From positions 29,239 through 93,238 of the forward strand of contig FWCC01000152.1 in NCBI GenBank assembly GCA_900169235.1: DNA of 64,000 nucleotides. The letters are read 5' to 3'. Positions 43,260 to 54,519 of the stretch are shown here, piece after piece (the first letter of the stretch is position 1; each line of letters opens with the position of its first letter). The translations under genes were made by a program, and so were the position numbers. Source of the DNA: Zarea fungicola (taxonomy: Eukaryota > Ascomycota > Sordariomycetes > Hypocreales > Cordycipitaceae). The notes below the pieces were generated by a model. That model had not been told where the DNA came from, ran no database searches, and saw only the letters and a list, made by a program, of their open reading frames with translations.

Positions 43260-45059
43260 ATGAGCCCGATTGCCGTTGCTCCCCCCGCCGCCCCGGAACC
43301 CTCGCCGGACTCCTCCTCCTCCACCTCCTCCCGGCCCCGCATCCTCGTCCCCGAAAAGGTGTCGCCGGACGGCCTCGCCCTTCTTACTCCCCACTTTGAC
43401 GTCGACGTCCGCACAGGCGTGACCCCCGAGGAGCTCCTCCGCATCATTCCAGGCTACCACGGCCTGATTGTGCGCTCTGAAACCAAAGTCACCGCCGAGG
43501 TCCTAAGCGCCGGCAGCAGCAAGCTCAAGGTCGTGGCCCGCGCCGGCGTCGGCGTCGACAATATTGATGTCCCCGCGGCCACCTCGCACGGCATCATCGT
43601 AATCAACTCGCCCGCAGGCAACATTGTCGCAGCCGCGGAACATACGATTGCGCTACTCCTCGCGACGGCGCGCAATGTCGGCCGGGCCGATGGTGGCATG
43701 AAGGACGGCAAGTGGGAGCGCAGCAAATTGGTGGGCGTGGAAGTCGGCCGCAAGACGCTGGGCATTGTTGGGTTGGGGAAAGTCGGCCTGAATGTCGCGC
43801 GCATGGCCAAAGGCCTAGGCATGCATGTCGTCGCTGTTGACCCTTATGCGAGCCCGGACATGGCCAAGCAGGCCGGCGTGGACCTGCTCCCCGCGCTGAA
43901 CGACATGCTGCCCGTCGTTGACTTTTTGACCATTCACACGCCGCTGCTGGCGACGACGCTTGACCTGATTGGGGAAACCGAATTCAAGTCGATGCGCAAG
44001 ACGGCGCGCGTGCTCAACGTCGCCCGCGGTGGTGTCTACAACGAGGCTGCCCTCTTGCAGGCCCTGGACGAGGGCTGGATCGCCGGCGCTGGTCTCGATG
44101 TCTTTACGTCTGAGCCCCCTGCCGCTGACTCCATTGCCTCGCAGCTCACCAAACACCCCAAGGTCGTCGCCACACCCCATCTTGGCGCGTCTACCATCGA
44201 AGCACAGGAAAATGTGTCCATGGACGTCTGCACGCAAGCCCTCGAGATCCTCCGCGGCGGACTCCCTACGAGCGCCGTCAACGCGCCCATCATCCTCCCT
44301 GAGCAGTACCGCAAGCTACAGCCTTCCGTCTCGCTCGTTGAGAAGATGGGCCGTCTCTACTCGCAGCATTTCGCGCGCAACAAGATCAACATGGTCGGCG
44401 GCCGCAAATTCGAGCTCATCTACCACGGCGAGCTTGCTGGCTTGCCCAACACCAAGCCCCTCCTCGCTGCCCTCGTCAAAGGCCTTGTTTCCTCCTTTAG
44501 CGACTCCAACGTCAATATTGTCAACGCTACGCATATTGCAAAAGAAAAGGGCATCACCATTAGCGAGACCCACGCACATGACTCTGACAAGAACCAAACA
44601 TACGTCAACCTCATCTCGCTCAAGTCATATCCGAGCAACTCGAGCACAAAGGGCGCGCAAATCATTGAGGGCTACGCATCGAACAAGAGACTGTATATTT
44701 CTCGGCTGGATCGCTTCAATGCCACGTTTAACCCAGAGGGCACACTGATTATTTTGCACAACTACGACGAACCAGGTAAGATTGGTGGCGTGGGCACTGT
44801 GCTTGGCTCGCACGGCATCAATATTCGCTTCATGCAGGTCGCCGCTCTCGGAGCCGAGTTTAGAGGCGACTGGACGCCTGTGGTGGATGACGCTCTGCGG
44901 ACGAGCCGCTCGCAGGATTCGTTGGCTGAATCCAGTGAGCAGCAGCTAGGAGACGAAGCGCTGATGATTCTTGGCATTGCGGGCAATGTAGATAAGAGGG
45001 TCATGGAGGACTTGCAACAGGCAGAGGGTGTGCTGGATGTGAGCCTGGTGACACTATAA
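43260..45059 (+). CDS. D-3-phosphoglycerate dehydrogenase (type with ACT domain)
   Basis: An intronless frame of 599 residues from the ATG at 43260. It oxidises 3-phosphoglycerate to phosphohydroxypyruvate, the first step of serine synthesis. The substrate-binding/NAD core shows VARAGVGVDNIDVPAA, TLGIVGLGKVGLNVARMA (dinucleotide-binding loop), VLNVARGGVYNE (Arg), LDVFTSEPP (Glu) and ATPHLGASTIEAQ (His). An intervening domain (about residues 330-480) follows. The C-terminal ACT-like domain (LIILHNYDEPGKIGGVGTVL) usually gives serine feedback control. The serine/proline-rich N-terminal 25 residues are probably flexible. It corresponds to yeast Ser3/Ser33 in role. Confidence 0.95.
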   Translation: MSPIAVAPPAAPEPSPDSSSSTSSRPRILVPEKVSPDGLALLTPHFDVDVRTGVTPEELLRIIPGYHGLIVRSETKVTAEVLSAGSSKLKVVARAGVGVDNIDVPAATSHGIIVINSPAGNIVAAAEHTIALLLATARNVGRADGGMKDGKWERSKLVGVEVGRKTLGIVGLGKVGLNVARMAKGLGMHVVAVDPYASPDMAKQAGVDLLPALNDMLPVVDFLTIHTPLLATTLDLIGETEFKSMRKTARVLNVARGGVYNEAALLQALDEGWIAGAGLDVFTSEPPAADSIASQLTKHPKVVATPHLGASTIEAQENVSMDVCTQALEILRGGLPTSAVNAPIILPEQYRKLQPSVSLVEKMGRLYSQHFARNKINMVGGRKFELIYHGELAGLPNTKPLLAALVKGLVSSFSDSNVNIVNATHIAKEKGITISETHAHDSDKNQTYVNLISLKSYPSNSSTKGAQIIEGYASNKRLYISRLDRFNATFNPEGTLIILHNYDEPGKIGGVGTVLGSHGINIRFMQVAALGAEFRGDWTPVVDDALRTSRSQDSLAESSEQQLGDEALMILGIAGNVDKRVMEDLQQAEGVLDVSLVTL

Positions 45060-45845
45060 ACTGCATCTCCATACAGTAGAGAAAAGATTTAGATGAAATT
45101 AAGACCAAAATAAAAATACCGGAATGCGTCTGCAGAATGCGGATACAGCCGGCCTCAACTGCATGTGTTTGGCAGGGATTCTTCACACCGATGACTTACT
45201 GTACAAGACTCGACTTACTGTACTTAGTTACTGAAAACGAATCCCGCTCTCTCTGCACTCAGGTAATGGAATTAGCTAACGGTTTCACAAAGTAAACTAT
45301 TCGACCTTTTTCACCTTTGAGTTCATGTGAAGGGTTTCGTTCACGTCGCTATTCTTGGAGCTATTCTGCTGACTTGAACTCGACGGTGTGTCGAGCTGCT
45401 TTGCCAAGGCTTACGAAAGCTTACGAAACGCGACACGGAGTTCAACCTCATTGGGTATCGTCTTTCAACTGGAGATCAGTGAAGCAGACGGACTTGTAAA
45501 TTATCTGCGTAAAAACAACTGCAGTGGACTCCGAACTGCGCTGTGGTGAACATGTAGAGCAATGCTGCTTTGTTCTTGCTACTTTTCTCGCTAATAGACA
45601 TGACTCCAACAAAGGGTGCAACAAAGACATGACGACTAACAATCATGAGCACCAAAATATAACAACAAGGGTATCATTACTTCTTCGAAGCGGCCAGGTA
45701 TGAGTTGGCAACTCCAAGTAAAAAAACTATTTAAAGGCGTCAATTCCCACTTGTCCTGAAATCCTTTGCTACAGTAACAAAACGAAACAAGCGCAAACTT
45801 TTGACAAACTTGCAGAAAGAAAGAAAAAGTTAAACTGCTCGCAAA
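45060..45845. promoter_or_regulatory. Intergenic, with TATA-like box near its end
   Basis: Nearly 800 bp without a supported gene. A TATA-like CTATTTAAAGG lies at about 45727-45737, about 110 bp before the next start codon, and supports that small gene being real. Confidence 0.4.
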
Positions 45846-46088
45846 ATGGATTGGATCAAGCGACAGGATGTTCTCATCGAGGGAGCCATGACAGCCGGTG
45901 ATTGGGAGGCGGCCCTAGGGCACATCGAAACGGCTCTTAAATGTAGGGAGGAGAAGTGGGCGGACCTTCCCACCTGGGAGCCGCTTCTTTTGACGCATAA
46001 GTCGACTTGTCTCAAGGCGCTCGACCGCGTTAGTGAAGCTCAGGCTGCGAGAGACCGTGCGGCTGCGCTACGGACATCTGATGCCTAG
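45846..46088 (+). CDS. Small helical-repeat (TPR-like) protein
   Basis: A single exon of 80 residues with a good start context and a TATA-like box about 110 bp upstream. The sequence has a TPR-like helix-turn-helix pattern: VLIEGAMTAGDWEAALGHIE, then a second alanine/leucine helix ending ALDRVSEAQAARDRAAALR. It resembles the product of the minus-strand gene at 54184-54519 along its whole length. No catalytic motif is seen. A protein-protein contact role is possible but unsupported. Confidence 0.6.
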   Translation: MDWIKRQDVLIEGAMTAGDWEAALGHIETALKCREEKWADLPTWEPLLLTHKSTCLKALDRVSEAQAARDRAAALRTSDA

Positions 46089-47294
46089 GCAATTGATAGT
46101 TTCCAGGGTCCCAACTTTTGACGCCAGGTACTTTCGTTATCCGGCTTCTTTTGGCTCTGGTTTTTTTTTGCGTTTTATTCTGTCCTTGAAGTTAGAGTCT
46201 CACTGTTTTTGATAGTGAGAATTCCTTTGAATACAAATTGTTTGCTCGTGGTGGTGGTTAGCTCCACCACGCTACACGTTTTGCGATAATTCACGTTTCT
46301 ACTTGCAGGAGGTGATCGTGTCCCGTGTTTATCTTTACTAGAAAGATTTTCAGCTAATCAAATTGAGATAAGTGCATTGTTGCATAAATCGAATATCACT
46401 CCACTACTTGTTGCCTCTGCACAATGCCTGTCAACAGTTCTAGAATTTGTAACTCTGGAACATTTACCACTGTTTATTGTCGAGGTCTTGATAGAAACGA
46501 TTTGCAGCAGCACTCTATCGATTGCGGTTGTCCATTTGATTCTATCAGTAGAAATTTTGATTTTTTTGTCTTTTAAAACCAAAAGAGTCTGATCAAAGAC
46601 TTTCTCCTTTCTCTCGGGTGCGAATGCAAGTACCTCGGTTTTCTCTGTCTTCCAGATTTGCAAATTGCGACAACACAAGACACGATGCAAATCACATGTC
46701 CGGGATTCACACTCACGTTCTCCCATTAAAAGACTATATTAATACAGGAGAGTTTAAGCAAATTTAAATTGAGTCGGAATTGCCGCACAAGTTTAGCATG
46801 CGGGTCTTTGAGAGCTGTGCTCATCTTCCAACACCTCAGAGAACCATACATTGCGTCAATTTCAGAAGGCCAGATCAACTATGCGGAGAAAAAAACATTT
46901 ATAACTTATTAACGTTAAGTCGTAAGTCGTATATCGAATTGCAACAAGTCCTGGGTGAGAGTTAACTATGGGTTTACTAGGTGTTGGATACTTACCTATC
47001 ATGGTGCACATGCGATTGCAAAGAAGCGGTCCCTGCACAAACTATAAAGAACTTTTGCCGTTAATTATGGGGTATGAGAATAAGAAGTACTTACTTGTCC
47101 ATTCACAACACGCATGCGCCAAAGAGCTCTACCGTGCGATCATCCATTCCCCTTTGTAAAAGTCGGACTGGTCAATTAACCTAATAAACGAAGCGAACGT
47201 ACCTTTATCCCTGATCAACTCAATACCACTCTGCCGAATAATTCGCGTGACCTATTTGTGATTGCCAAACGCAAAAATGCCAAGCACCTCCGAG
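46089..47294. other. 1.2-kb gene-free interval
   Basis: AT-rich. A 122-residue frame on the minus strand (46358-46726) has no motif and I do not support it. Nothing else stands out. Confidence 0.4.
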
Positions 47295-47585
47295 TCACTC
47301 ATTGATGGTAGAGACGCGGTAGAGCAGTTTCGAAAACTCGGGTAAGCGGTGTTGCAGTTGGCTGTCTTGGCAAAGTCTGTCAATCGCCTCATTTGTAAGA
47401 TCGAGTGCGGCCTGGAGCTTGGCAGTCTTTTCCTCAAAGTTCCTGCCATTATCATCCTCTGCCAAGAAGTCCTGCTCGTTCAAATCCAAAACCTCGTAGT
47501 CGAACAGAAGCTGGTTGATTGTCAGCAACGCAACATCCAAAAACTCATTGCAGTCACTTTTCTCGGTCGACACTTTGGCACTCAT
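47295..47585 (-). CDS. Small hypothetical helical protein
   Basis: A 96-residue frame from the ATG at 47585, acidic, probably almost all helix (FEEKTAKLQAALDLTNEAID) and without a signal peptide. I do not recognise it. The frame continues open upstream for 180 codons, but that part is compositionally different. Support is limited to composition and helix periodicity. Confidence 0.35.
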   Translation of the reverse strand: MSAKVSTEKSDCNEFLDVALLTINQLLFDYEVLDLNEQDFLAEDDNGRNFEEKTAKLQAALDLTNEAIDRLCQDSQLQHRLPEFSKLLYRVSTINE

Positions 47586-48519
47586 TTTCCAATTATTAGT
47601 GAAAAAGTTAGAAGCTAAAGCGTGAAAAGCCGATAGATAAAAGTGTGCACTTGAGAGTTGGACATTAATCGGTGTTGGGTTAGTACAGACACATCCAGTG
47701 GTGTCTCTGCCCGGATTTAAATATATATTTCCCTTTTGCCTGATCAATTTCGTATTCTTTACAAAATTTGAGCTCTTTGTAAGAAGCGACTTGCTGAGTT
47801 TCAACAGACGATTCCTTTGAGTTGAGCCTTTCAGTCCACAAAGGCAGTAAACTACACAAACCGTTACACGGAACAAAGTCACGCAGCAATTTCGTGCTTT
47901 AACGAGGGAATAATGTATTGTTTCCAGTGTTTGAAAGTTTCTAAGTCTGTAATCATTGTTGCTGAAAGAAAAAGTGGGATGCATTGCTGGACTTGACAGG
48001 CTACTTGCCAGGTCTAAAGACACAATAGATTTGACCTGACTACAGGAAGGTCGAACCAGGTGCTCATCAATACTGATAAACACCTGCTCTTTTAATGTGA
48101 TAATAGTCAGCAGGCTCGGAGACACCACGGTTCTCACTGTTAATATGCGCAGCGAGAAGCGAATTCTGGTTGTGAAGACTTGCTACGGAACTGGGTTATT
48201 GAATATAGCCTTGAAGCCGCCAAAGGTGGCGACCTGTTCCATGCAACAGCTTGACTACGCATACATTTCGTGTGGTGCTAAACAAGGAATTGAGTCATTG
48301 CTGTGCGTCAGCAATACCTCGTGAGAGGCCTGGAGGACAGTGAAGACAATATCCTCAAGCTTTTGCTTTCAAGTGGCCAGTATGTCAAGCTCGGGTTTCG
48401 CGAGACGGGTCAAGAAAGGTCTCCCGTGTCGAGACTTGTTTCAACCCTCGTAAAGGATCAATAGTAGCTCCAACAGAGATGGAACTTAGCAATATGACAC
48501 GCATAATCTGTACGGAATA
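47586..48519. other. Spacer before the GH31 relic
   Basis: No gene is supported. The N-terminal half of the GH31 gene, including the catalytic-nucleophile region, would be expected here but I could not find it. It has probably been deleted or is too diverged. Confidence 0.4.
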
Positions 48520-49440
48520 ATATTGGCTACTGCTACACAGAATGCCCGACGGCAGCGTCGACCCGAGAAACAAACATTTATTCTTAGTCGGTCCACCTTC
48601 TCTAGGGCTGGAAGCAGGGTGCGCGAAGATGTCACGGATTAACTCAGCTACAGCTGGTTGCAACTACCATCAGAAAACAGATGTCACAATGGTTTGGAGA
48701 TAACTACTCTTCCTGGGATAACTATCACGTCTCCCATTACTCAGATGCTTACCTTCGCAGCCATGTACAATATGCCCATGTTTGGCTCCGATATCTGCGG
48801 GTTCAGTGGGGACGCTCAGAAGAAGCTATGCGCACGATGAGCGCTGCTTGGGGCCTTGCAGCCGCTTTACAGAAACCATACGGATAAATGGTTGTTGTAT
48901 CAGGAGTTCTACCGCTGGCCACTCGTCTCCCGTTCAGCCAAAAAGGCCATCGAGGCTCGCTGTAGACTGTTGGACTATATCTACACATCCTTTATTGGGC
49001 AAGTAGAGACGGAAGCCCAGTAACTTCTCTCCTTATGCGAACCATACCTGCACATCCAATTGGTATCCAAAATCAGTGGCTGCTTAGCGATGCCATTTTG
49101 TTCTCACCTGTCTATGAGAATGGCTCGCATTCAGTTACTCTTTATCTCCCCGACGGCATCTGGTATGATTTCTAAACGCTTGAGCCTGCTCATGGGAATG
49201 CTTGAATGTAACGCGGGGTAACGTTGCCTTCACCGACATCCCTGTACATTTCTGCCAGGGCACCATTGTCCCAATGCGGGTTGCTTCCGACAACACCACT
49301 GCGGCGGTTTGTACCAAGAACTTCAATGCTGTAATTGCCACAAGGTTTGATGGAAAGGCCGAGGCCAAGTTGTATCTAGCTGACGGTGACGGTAAGAGTA
49401 TACATGGCATGTACACGGATATACAGATGGGATAGAATGG
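48520..49440 (+). pseudogene. GH31 alpha-glucosidase pseudogene (C-terminal half)
   Basis: Conceptual fragments in changing frames match the C-terminal half of GH31 glycosidases: FILSRSTFSRAG (about 48577), MSQWFGDNYSSWDNYH (48681; its Asp is the acid/base position), QMLTFAAMYNMPMFGSDICG, then PLYRNHTDKWLLYQEF, HPIGIQNQWLLSDAILFSPV and SVTLYLPDGIWYDF, ending with a beta domain (GNVAFTDIPVHFCQGTIVPM). Between these are an in-frame TAA (about 48635), a +1 shift near 48737, TGA at 48838, a shift near 49000, and stops after 49170. The first half of the gene is absent. It cannot make an enzyme. GH31 enzymes cleave alpha-glucosides such as maltose or starch fragments. Confidence 0.85.
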
Positions 49441-50685
49441 AACCACGCTGACGACTAATGACCAATTGTATTTATATCTCGAATACTAGTTAAGTATCTA
49501 TCGTGAAATAACAGAACAGATAATAAGAATAAAACGCATGTATTAATGGGAGCGCCTACATCCCCACTGGTGGGTATTATCTCTTGGGCTCATCATCAAC
49601 ACAGGTAGCAGGCGTTGGTTACAGACGCTATGTCTAACGAGGGTCTACCACATGCCGGGTAGTCTGTCCCAGCAGATAAAGGCTCACGGAGTCTCTCTCG
49701 CGAAGTAGTTGGTTGTTGGCATTATTACCCGGCCATGGGGGCGAATTATGAGCTTCAAAATATACCCTGTTCAGTCTTATGGGGCATCGTAGCTATTGCA
49801 GCTCAGTAAGCCCATGACTGGGTGTTGTTCAATAATTCTCTTGGTGGGCACCGCTGTACAGCACAGACAAAGAGCCCAGGAAGATCGTTCATAAACAAAA
49901 AATGCACTCTCTGACAACATGTACGGCCATAGCCAAGTGCACAATCTGGATCCCGTCTCGATCTCCAAGCGATAACCACTTGAGCGCCAGATTAGTAGTT
50001 GGGTCGGTGACGACCAGCGAACACCGGGTGCTGTACGTATTTTTGTCGTTTTTGACATTTTGTCATCTTGGTTCTCTTTTTGCTTGTTGTACCAGCGGTA
50101 AGTGTAAGTCACCGGGAGTGCCGGCATTCCACGGTCCGTGTTCAACAGTTTGCAGACGGTGAAGGCAGCAGAAGGTTATGGAAGGAAGGAAAAAAGCAGC
50201 AAGAAGGATGTGGATAAGCATAGTTATGTCAGCAAGTTCCAGTAGAACGAACCTGAAGCTGATATCTATTGTGAGCAGCGTGAAATTTCAAGAGATGGAT
50301 AGACGAGGAAGGTAGCCGCCGCGGTCCGATTTGGCCTGCTCCAATCTGGGCTGCAAATCAGCGAACTCAATAGAGAATAATTTAGCAGCGACTCGTTAAT
50401 CTGAATCTTCTACATTTCTCTAAAGAAGTATACTTGAGTTGCGTTTTTCTGGGATTCCTATACAGGATTGCCAGACAGCTTCTACCCATTCTTTCTCATA
50501 ACTACTAAGCTCACTTGAACTGCTGTTGGTATTATGATATAACTATACGACACGTTGTATTATAGCACCTTCAATTTTAGAAATTGTGTCATTCTGAACG
50601 CGAATTTCAATTCCAAACTGGAGGTGATATTTGCGCAAAGTAAACATGAAATCTCCTTGCCACTCTATTTGTCGACCAAGTTGTC
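49441..50685. other. Spacer between GH31 relic and GH79 gene
   Basis: 1.2 kb without a supported gene. It includes the 3' flank of the minus-strand GH79 gene. Short open frames only. Confidence 0.4.
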
Positions 50686-52536
50686 TCAGTGGAACGTAAG
50701 CAGCACCGCCTGCGATGATTCAACATTTACTGAAAAGTGTCCATCTTTATCCAGTCTGATAGTCTGCGCGGTTTGTGGCCCAACAACGACTGGTCTTCCC
50801 TCCGCTAGGTCGTAGTCGTAGCTCACCCCTGCAACTGTGATGTTTGTAGTTGACAGTGCACCAGGAGCCGTCATAAGTTCCACCGTGGCATGACTATATC
50901 CTCTGACACCATTCAACATAAATTTCTGACTTGGTCTATAGGGTTTCTGGTATCCGTATACGTCGGCGTTGGTGTTTGGAGGATTCCATTCCTGCAAGTT
51001 GAGCAGAAGTACCCGTACCAAGCGATCGCCTTCATATGCGGCATACGCCGAAAAGAAATCACTTCCCAAATCAATGTTCATTATACGAGTTTCAGTTGAG
51101 CTGCCAATGAACTTTGAAACCATGACGTGGCCGTAGTATGGGGGGTTGGTTGTTGGGCCGGTGCCGTTTTGGGAGATTGGCATCCATGCACCATAGCGAT
51201 ACCCTGTACCTTGATGCATGTGCATTCGAGAAACGCCCTAGTGATGTATTTAAGTGGCTGTTATTTTGCGGTACGCTCTGGGTGCCGGATGATACTTACA
51301 AATGAAGCATAGTAGAGCTCATAATCTACAATAAACAAGGCGGAGCCAAATACATTAGAAACGCCCCATGCGCCTTGCCCAGAGACGCTGTTCGTCTCTC
51401 CTAGTGTATAAATACGGCCTGCCTGTTTATGCAAGTTATATAAGGACTTATGAACTGTGCCGTTCTTGACCACGCTTGTATGGTTCATCAGTGTTCCTAT
51501 AAGACTTCAATTAGTTCTGTTGCTGTTGAATCAAACTTCTGTAACTTCCTTTCCTGTGAAACTTGCCTTGTAGTGTAGGATTCAATCCTGTACCAGATAT
51601 ATATCTAAAAGGGGTCTTAGCTTATGCTGCACACGCAACTGTATCTCTAGACGCGAGCTTTATAATATCCTGACACTCACCCATGCTGTGATACCTCATC
51701 GATCCAACCATCTCGGTCATAGCCAAATGTACTATTCCATATTGTCCATGGAGAGAAGAACGAGTACTTGGTGGTAATATTGTAGCAGCAACTCGCCGGC
51801 GCATAGAACCTTAGTGTTTTGCCAGGAGTCTGTACATGGCGAGTCCGGTATATCCACTCGTCGACCCAATCTTGCTGTGTCCAATCTGGTGGACGAAATC
51901 CTGATAGAGCGCCGAAGTCAATTTCATTGCCAATCTCAAAAAGATGAAGACGAGACGCAGGCACTTGAAGTAGCGACTGATACACTTCGTCTTGCAGATT
52001 CCGAAGAAAATTTGAGTCATTCTTGTAAAAGTTTAAGCCAATAATATATTTCGTTCCTTCAATGGCGGTAAATGACTCCCAAAAGGCTGATCCGATGGAT
52101 GAGTTTCGAGGCTGGTCCGAATTGTACGCAGGATCCCAGTAATTTATTATGCCGTCCTTCTGAGCAGCATCATAAGTTACGTGGTCCCTAGAAAGCGCCG
52201 CATTAGGGGTGGCTGCTTTATAAAACTGCGTAAATTAACTTGCTTTAGATCAGCTTACTGTGTATTTCCACCAACCCGAATAACTTGTGGCACGTCACCA
52301 TTGAATGCTCTAAGGTTGGCTAGTAAATTGTTTGTGAATTTGTTAGGGTGAGATTTGTTGCCTGTAAAGTCAACAAAAAAGGCAAACTCGATTGAAAATG
52401 CTTGAAAATCTCTCGAAATTATCGGGCTTGCTCTTGGAGGTCGTACTGCGTCGATATGGACATTGAACGCAGCTAGTCCTGTGGCCGATGCAATTATCGC
52501 GAACCACACTACAGTTGAAGAGAAGGTCGTTAACAT
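50686..52536 (-). CDS. Secreted GH79-family glycoside hydrolase
   Basis: Five minus-strand exons, 52259-52536, 51681-52187, 51567-51604, 51300-51496 and 50686-51237, join in phase to give 523 residues. A signal peptide (about residues 1-22) is followed by a TIM-barrel. LHLFEIGNEIDF carries the Asn-Glu acid/base pair, and RIYTLGETNSVSGQGAWG carries the second Glu (nucleophile). A beta-sandwich tail (VRVLLLNLQEWN, SYDYDLAEGRPVV) is typical of GH79 C-terminal domains. Family members are beta-glucuronidases or heparanase-like enzymes acting on glycans such as arabinogalactan side chains. The third intron is a GC-AG intron (donor AAG|GCAAGT at 51566). The coding frame is intact, unlike its GH31 neighbour. 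Confidence 0.85.
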
Positions 52537-54183
52537 GGCGAGGCTTGTCCTTTTTCGCTCTTTCTCTTTATTTTTACTTCGTTTTACTGCTTTAATCTGG
52601 GGGTCTGTCTCCTTACTTTATAGACAATTAGGCAAAAGGATCAGATGAAGGGCCTTAAGAAATCATTACCCGAATAGCCGGCCGTAAAACAGGTCATCCG
52701 GCTGGAGGTTAAGAGTCAATAGCCTAAATTATAATATCCCCATATGCCCGTTGACGTGGCGAGGACTGTAGGAATCAAGGTCATAACAAGCGATCACCTG
52801 CATTTGGCAATTGAAGCACGAGGGTCGAGGCGGCATTGGCATTGTCGATCAATAATGAAGCTGCAGTATACGTAGTATATCCGACGGAAGACTTCTGCAG
52901 TCAATTAGCCGAAAATTCACATCCTACTGCATTGGTTCATTAATGGAGGCAATTGTTTGCCGACATGACGTAGCGCGGAGAGAACTCTCGAATCAGCGTT
53001 CGAGCTATATATTACAGATTAATTGCCTGTCGTTTATCATTTGTGGACGTGGGGTGGTGAGGGTTCGTCAAGAACTAGCCGTGTTAGGTACTCTTTGGCT
53101 GACTCTAGAACTGCGAACGACGCACAATCAATACCGATTATTGATGTTCAAAGACCGCGAAAGACCGCCTAATTTGTTCAGAATAATAAAGCTCTTTTTA
53201 CACCAGCTACTAGTCACTTAGTCTGCATGGCGTCACGCATCGTATTCGCAGTGGTCGAAGTAGCAGTCAACTACAGCTGACGTGTGAGCCGCAGTGGTCA
53301 TGGTCTTAATACCTAAGCCTCCAAGCCTCGTATCAAGAATACAGGTCAAAGTGGACGGTGGATTTCCAACAAGCACAAGACACCATCTATACAAGAACTT
53401 GCTGTGGGAGGTCATTCTTGATGTCAGTTCTTTAGAAATGTGATGTGTACATGTAGCCCCGTAAATCTAGACCATTGCCCAGGTAGGCTGCATGAAGCCA
53501 GAGTCGAGGCAGTGTGTAATGTAAGTCAGAAGGCAGTCTGTCTCGCCCTAGATTGTACTGTGCTTTATCTTATGTAGCCTCAATTTTGAAAAGCAATGTG
53601 TAATAAGTAAACGGAGTAGAATAATACTTATGCTTGGGAAGATGATTCGCCGTTGTGTAAAAATCAAGTTCCATGCATTTCAACTGACGCTCACTCGGCT
53701 ACCCCATGCTACGATAGCTATTGCTCTAACTATCAACTTTCAATCGAAAATTATTCGTCTATTTTGATATATATACACATATATATATCAAAAAATAATA
53801 ATTACAGTGACGATCCTACAAACCCTGCTCTGTCACTATTCATTGTGCTCACTAATATTCAGCTTTACATCTACCTAGCAATGGCTGGTAATCGCTCGGA
53901 GGAGACTGAAACGGCGTTAAAAAGCTCAAGCATAAATATCGAACGTTGAAAAGCAATTTCTGGTGTTCTATTCAAATTTTTGCAAAACTTCCATCTTTGT
54001 TTCAATTGTTAAACGTCCAAGATTCCTGTCTAGATGTTGCTTACATTATGGTTGGACGGGAATCACATATCACCGGCAGTATAACAAAAAATTTCGAGAT
54101 AAGTTTACTTAACTCCTACTTTCAACAACAGACAAACTAATGACTGAAGACTATGAGATAAAATAGAAGGAAAATGGTATTCC
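52537..54183. other. 1.6-kb gene-free interval
   Basis: It includes the GH79 promoter at its left end. Open frames at 52943-53221 and 53233-53415 have no motifs. A TATATATACACATATATATATC stretch near 53767-53788 is low complexity. No gene is supported. Confidence 0.45.
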
Positions 54184-54519
54184 TTACCTGTCCGAGGATT
54201 CTGGATCAGAGGTGTTCTGCTCCTCAAACCATCGATACGCATCAAGCTTAGCCCTCGTCTCCTCAGCATCTCTACATACGCGATTTATCAGGCCACATAG
54301 AATATGAGCCTTGCAATCTAGGAGATGAGCCTCATGTACGGCCAGCTCTGGCCAAGACCGAACCTTCACCAAGGCCTCCGATACAAGGCTCAAACCGTCC
54401 TCCCATTTCCCCTCTCGGATGCAACTCTGGATGAGAACATGGTAGCTAACAAGCCATTGCCTGTTGGCATTATGGCGTCCATCAATTACGTAGTTGGTTC
54501 CCTCGTGAGTCCCAGCCAT
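54184..54519 (-). CDS. Small helical-repeat (TPR-like) protein, relative of 45846-46088
   Basis: A frame of 111 residues from the ATG at 54519. The pattern VLIQSCIREGKWEDGLSLVS, then HEAHLLDCKAHIL and a last helix DAEETRAKLDAYRWFEE, matches the other small protein in this window. The stop TAA lies inside a consensus 5' splice site (CAG|GTAAGG), so the gene might continue after an intron. I saw no convincing next exon. Its function is unknown. Confidence 0.5.
   Translation of the reverse strand: MAGTHEGTNYVIDGRHNANRQWLVSYHVLIQSCIREGKWEDGLSLVSEALVKVRSWPELAVHEAHLLDCKAHILCGLINRVCRDAEETRAKLDAYRWFEEQNTSDPESSDR

Noticed and set aside
46358..46726. 122-codon minus-strand frame
   Set aside because: I considered a reverse-transcriptase fragment because of a KTEVLAFAPERK string, but no catalytic YxDD or neighbouring domain is visible.
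47586..48137. Upstream extension of the small minus-strand frame at 47295-47585
   Set aside because: The added 180 codons have different composition and no motif. An ATG at 47585 explains the conserved-looking part.
52943..53221. 92-codon frame
   Set aside because: No features; probably chance in an intergenic stretch.
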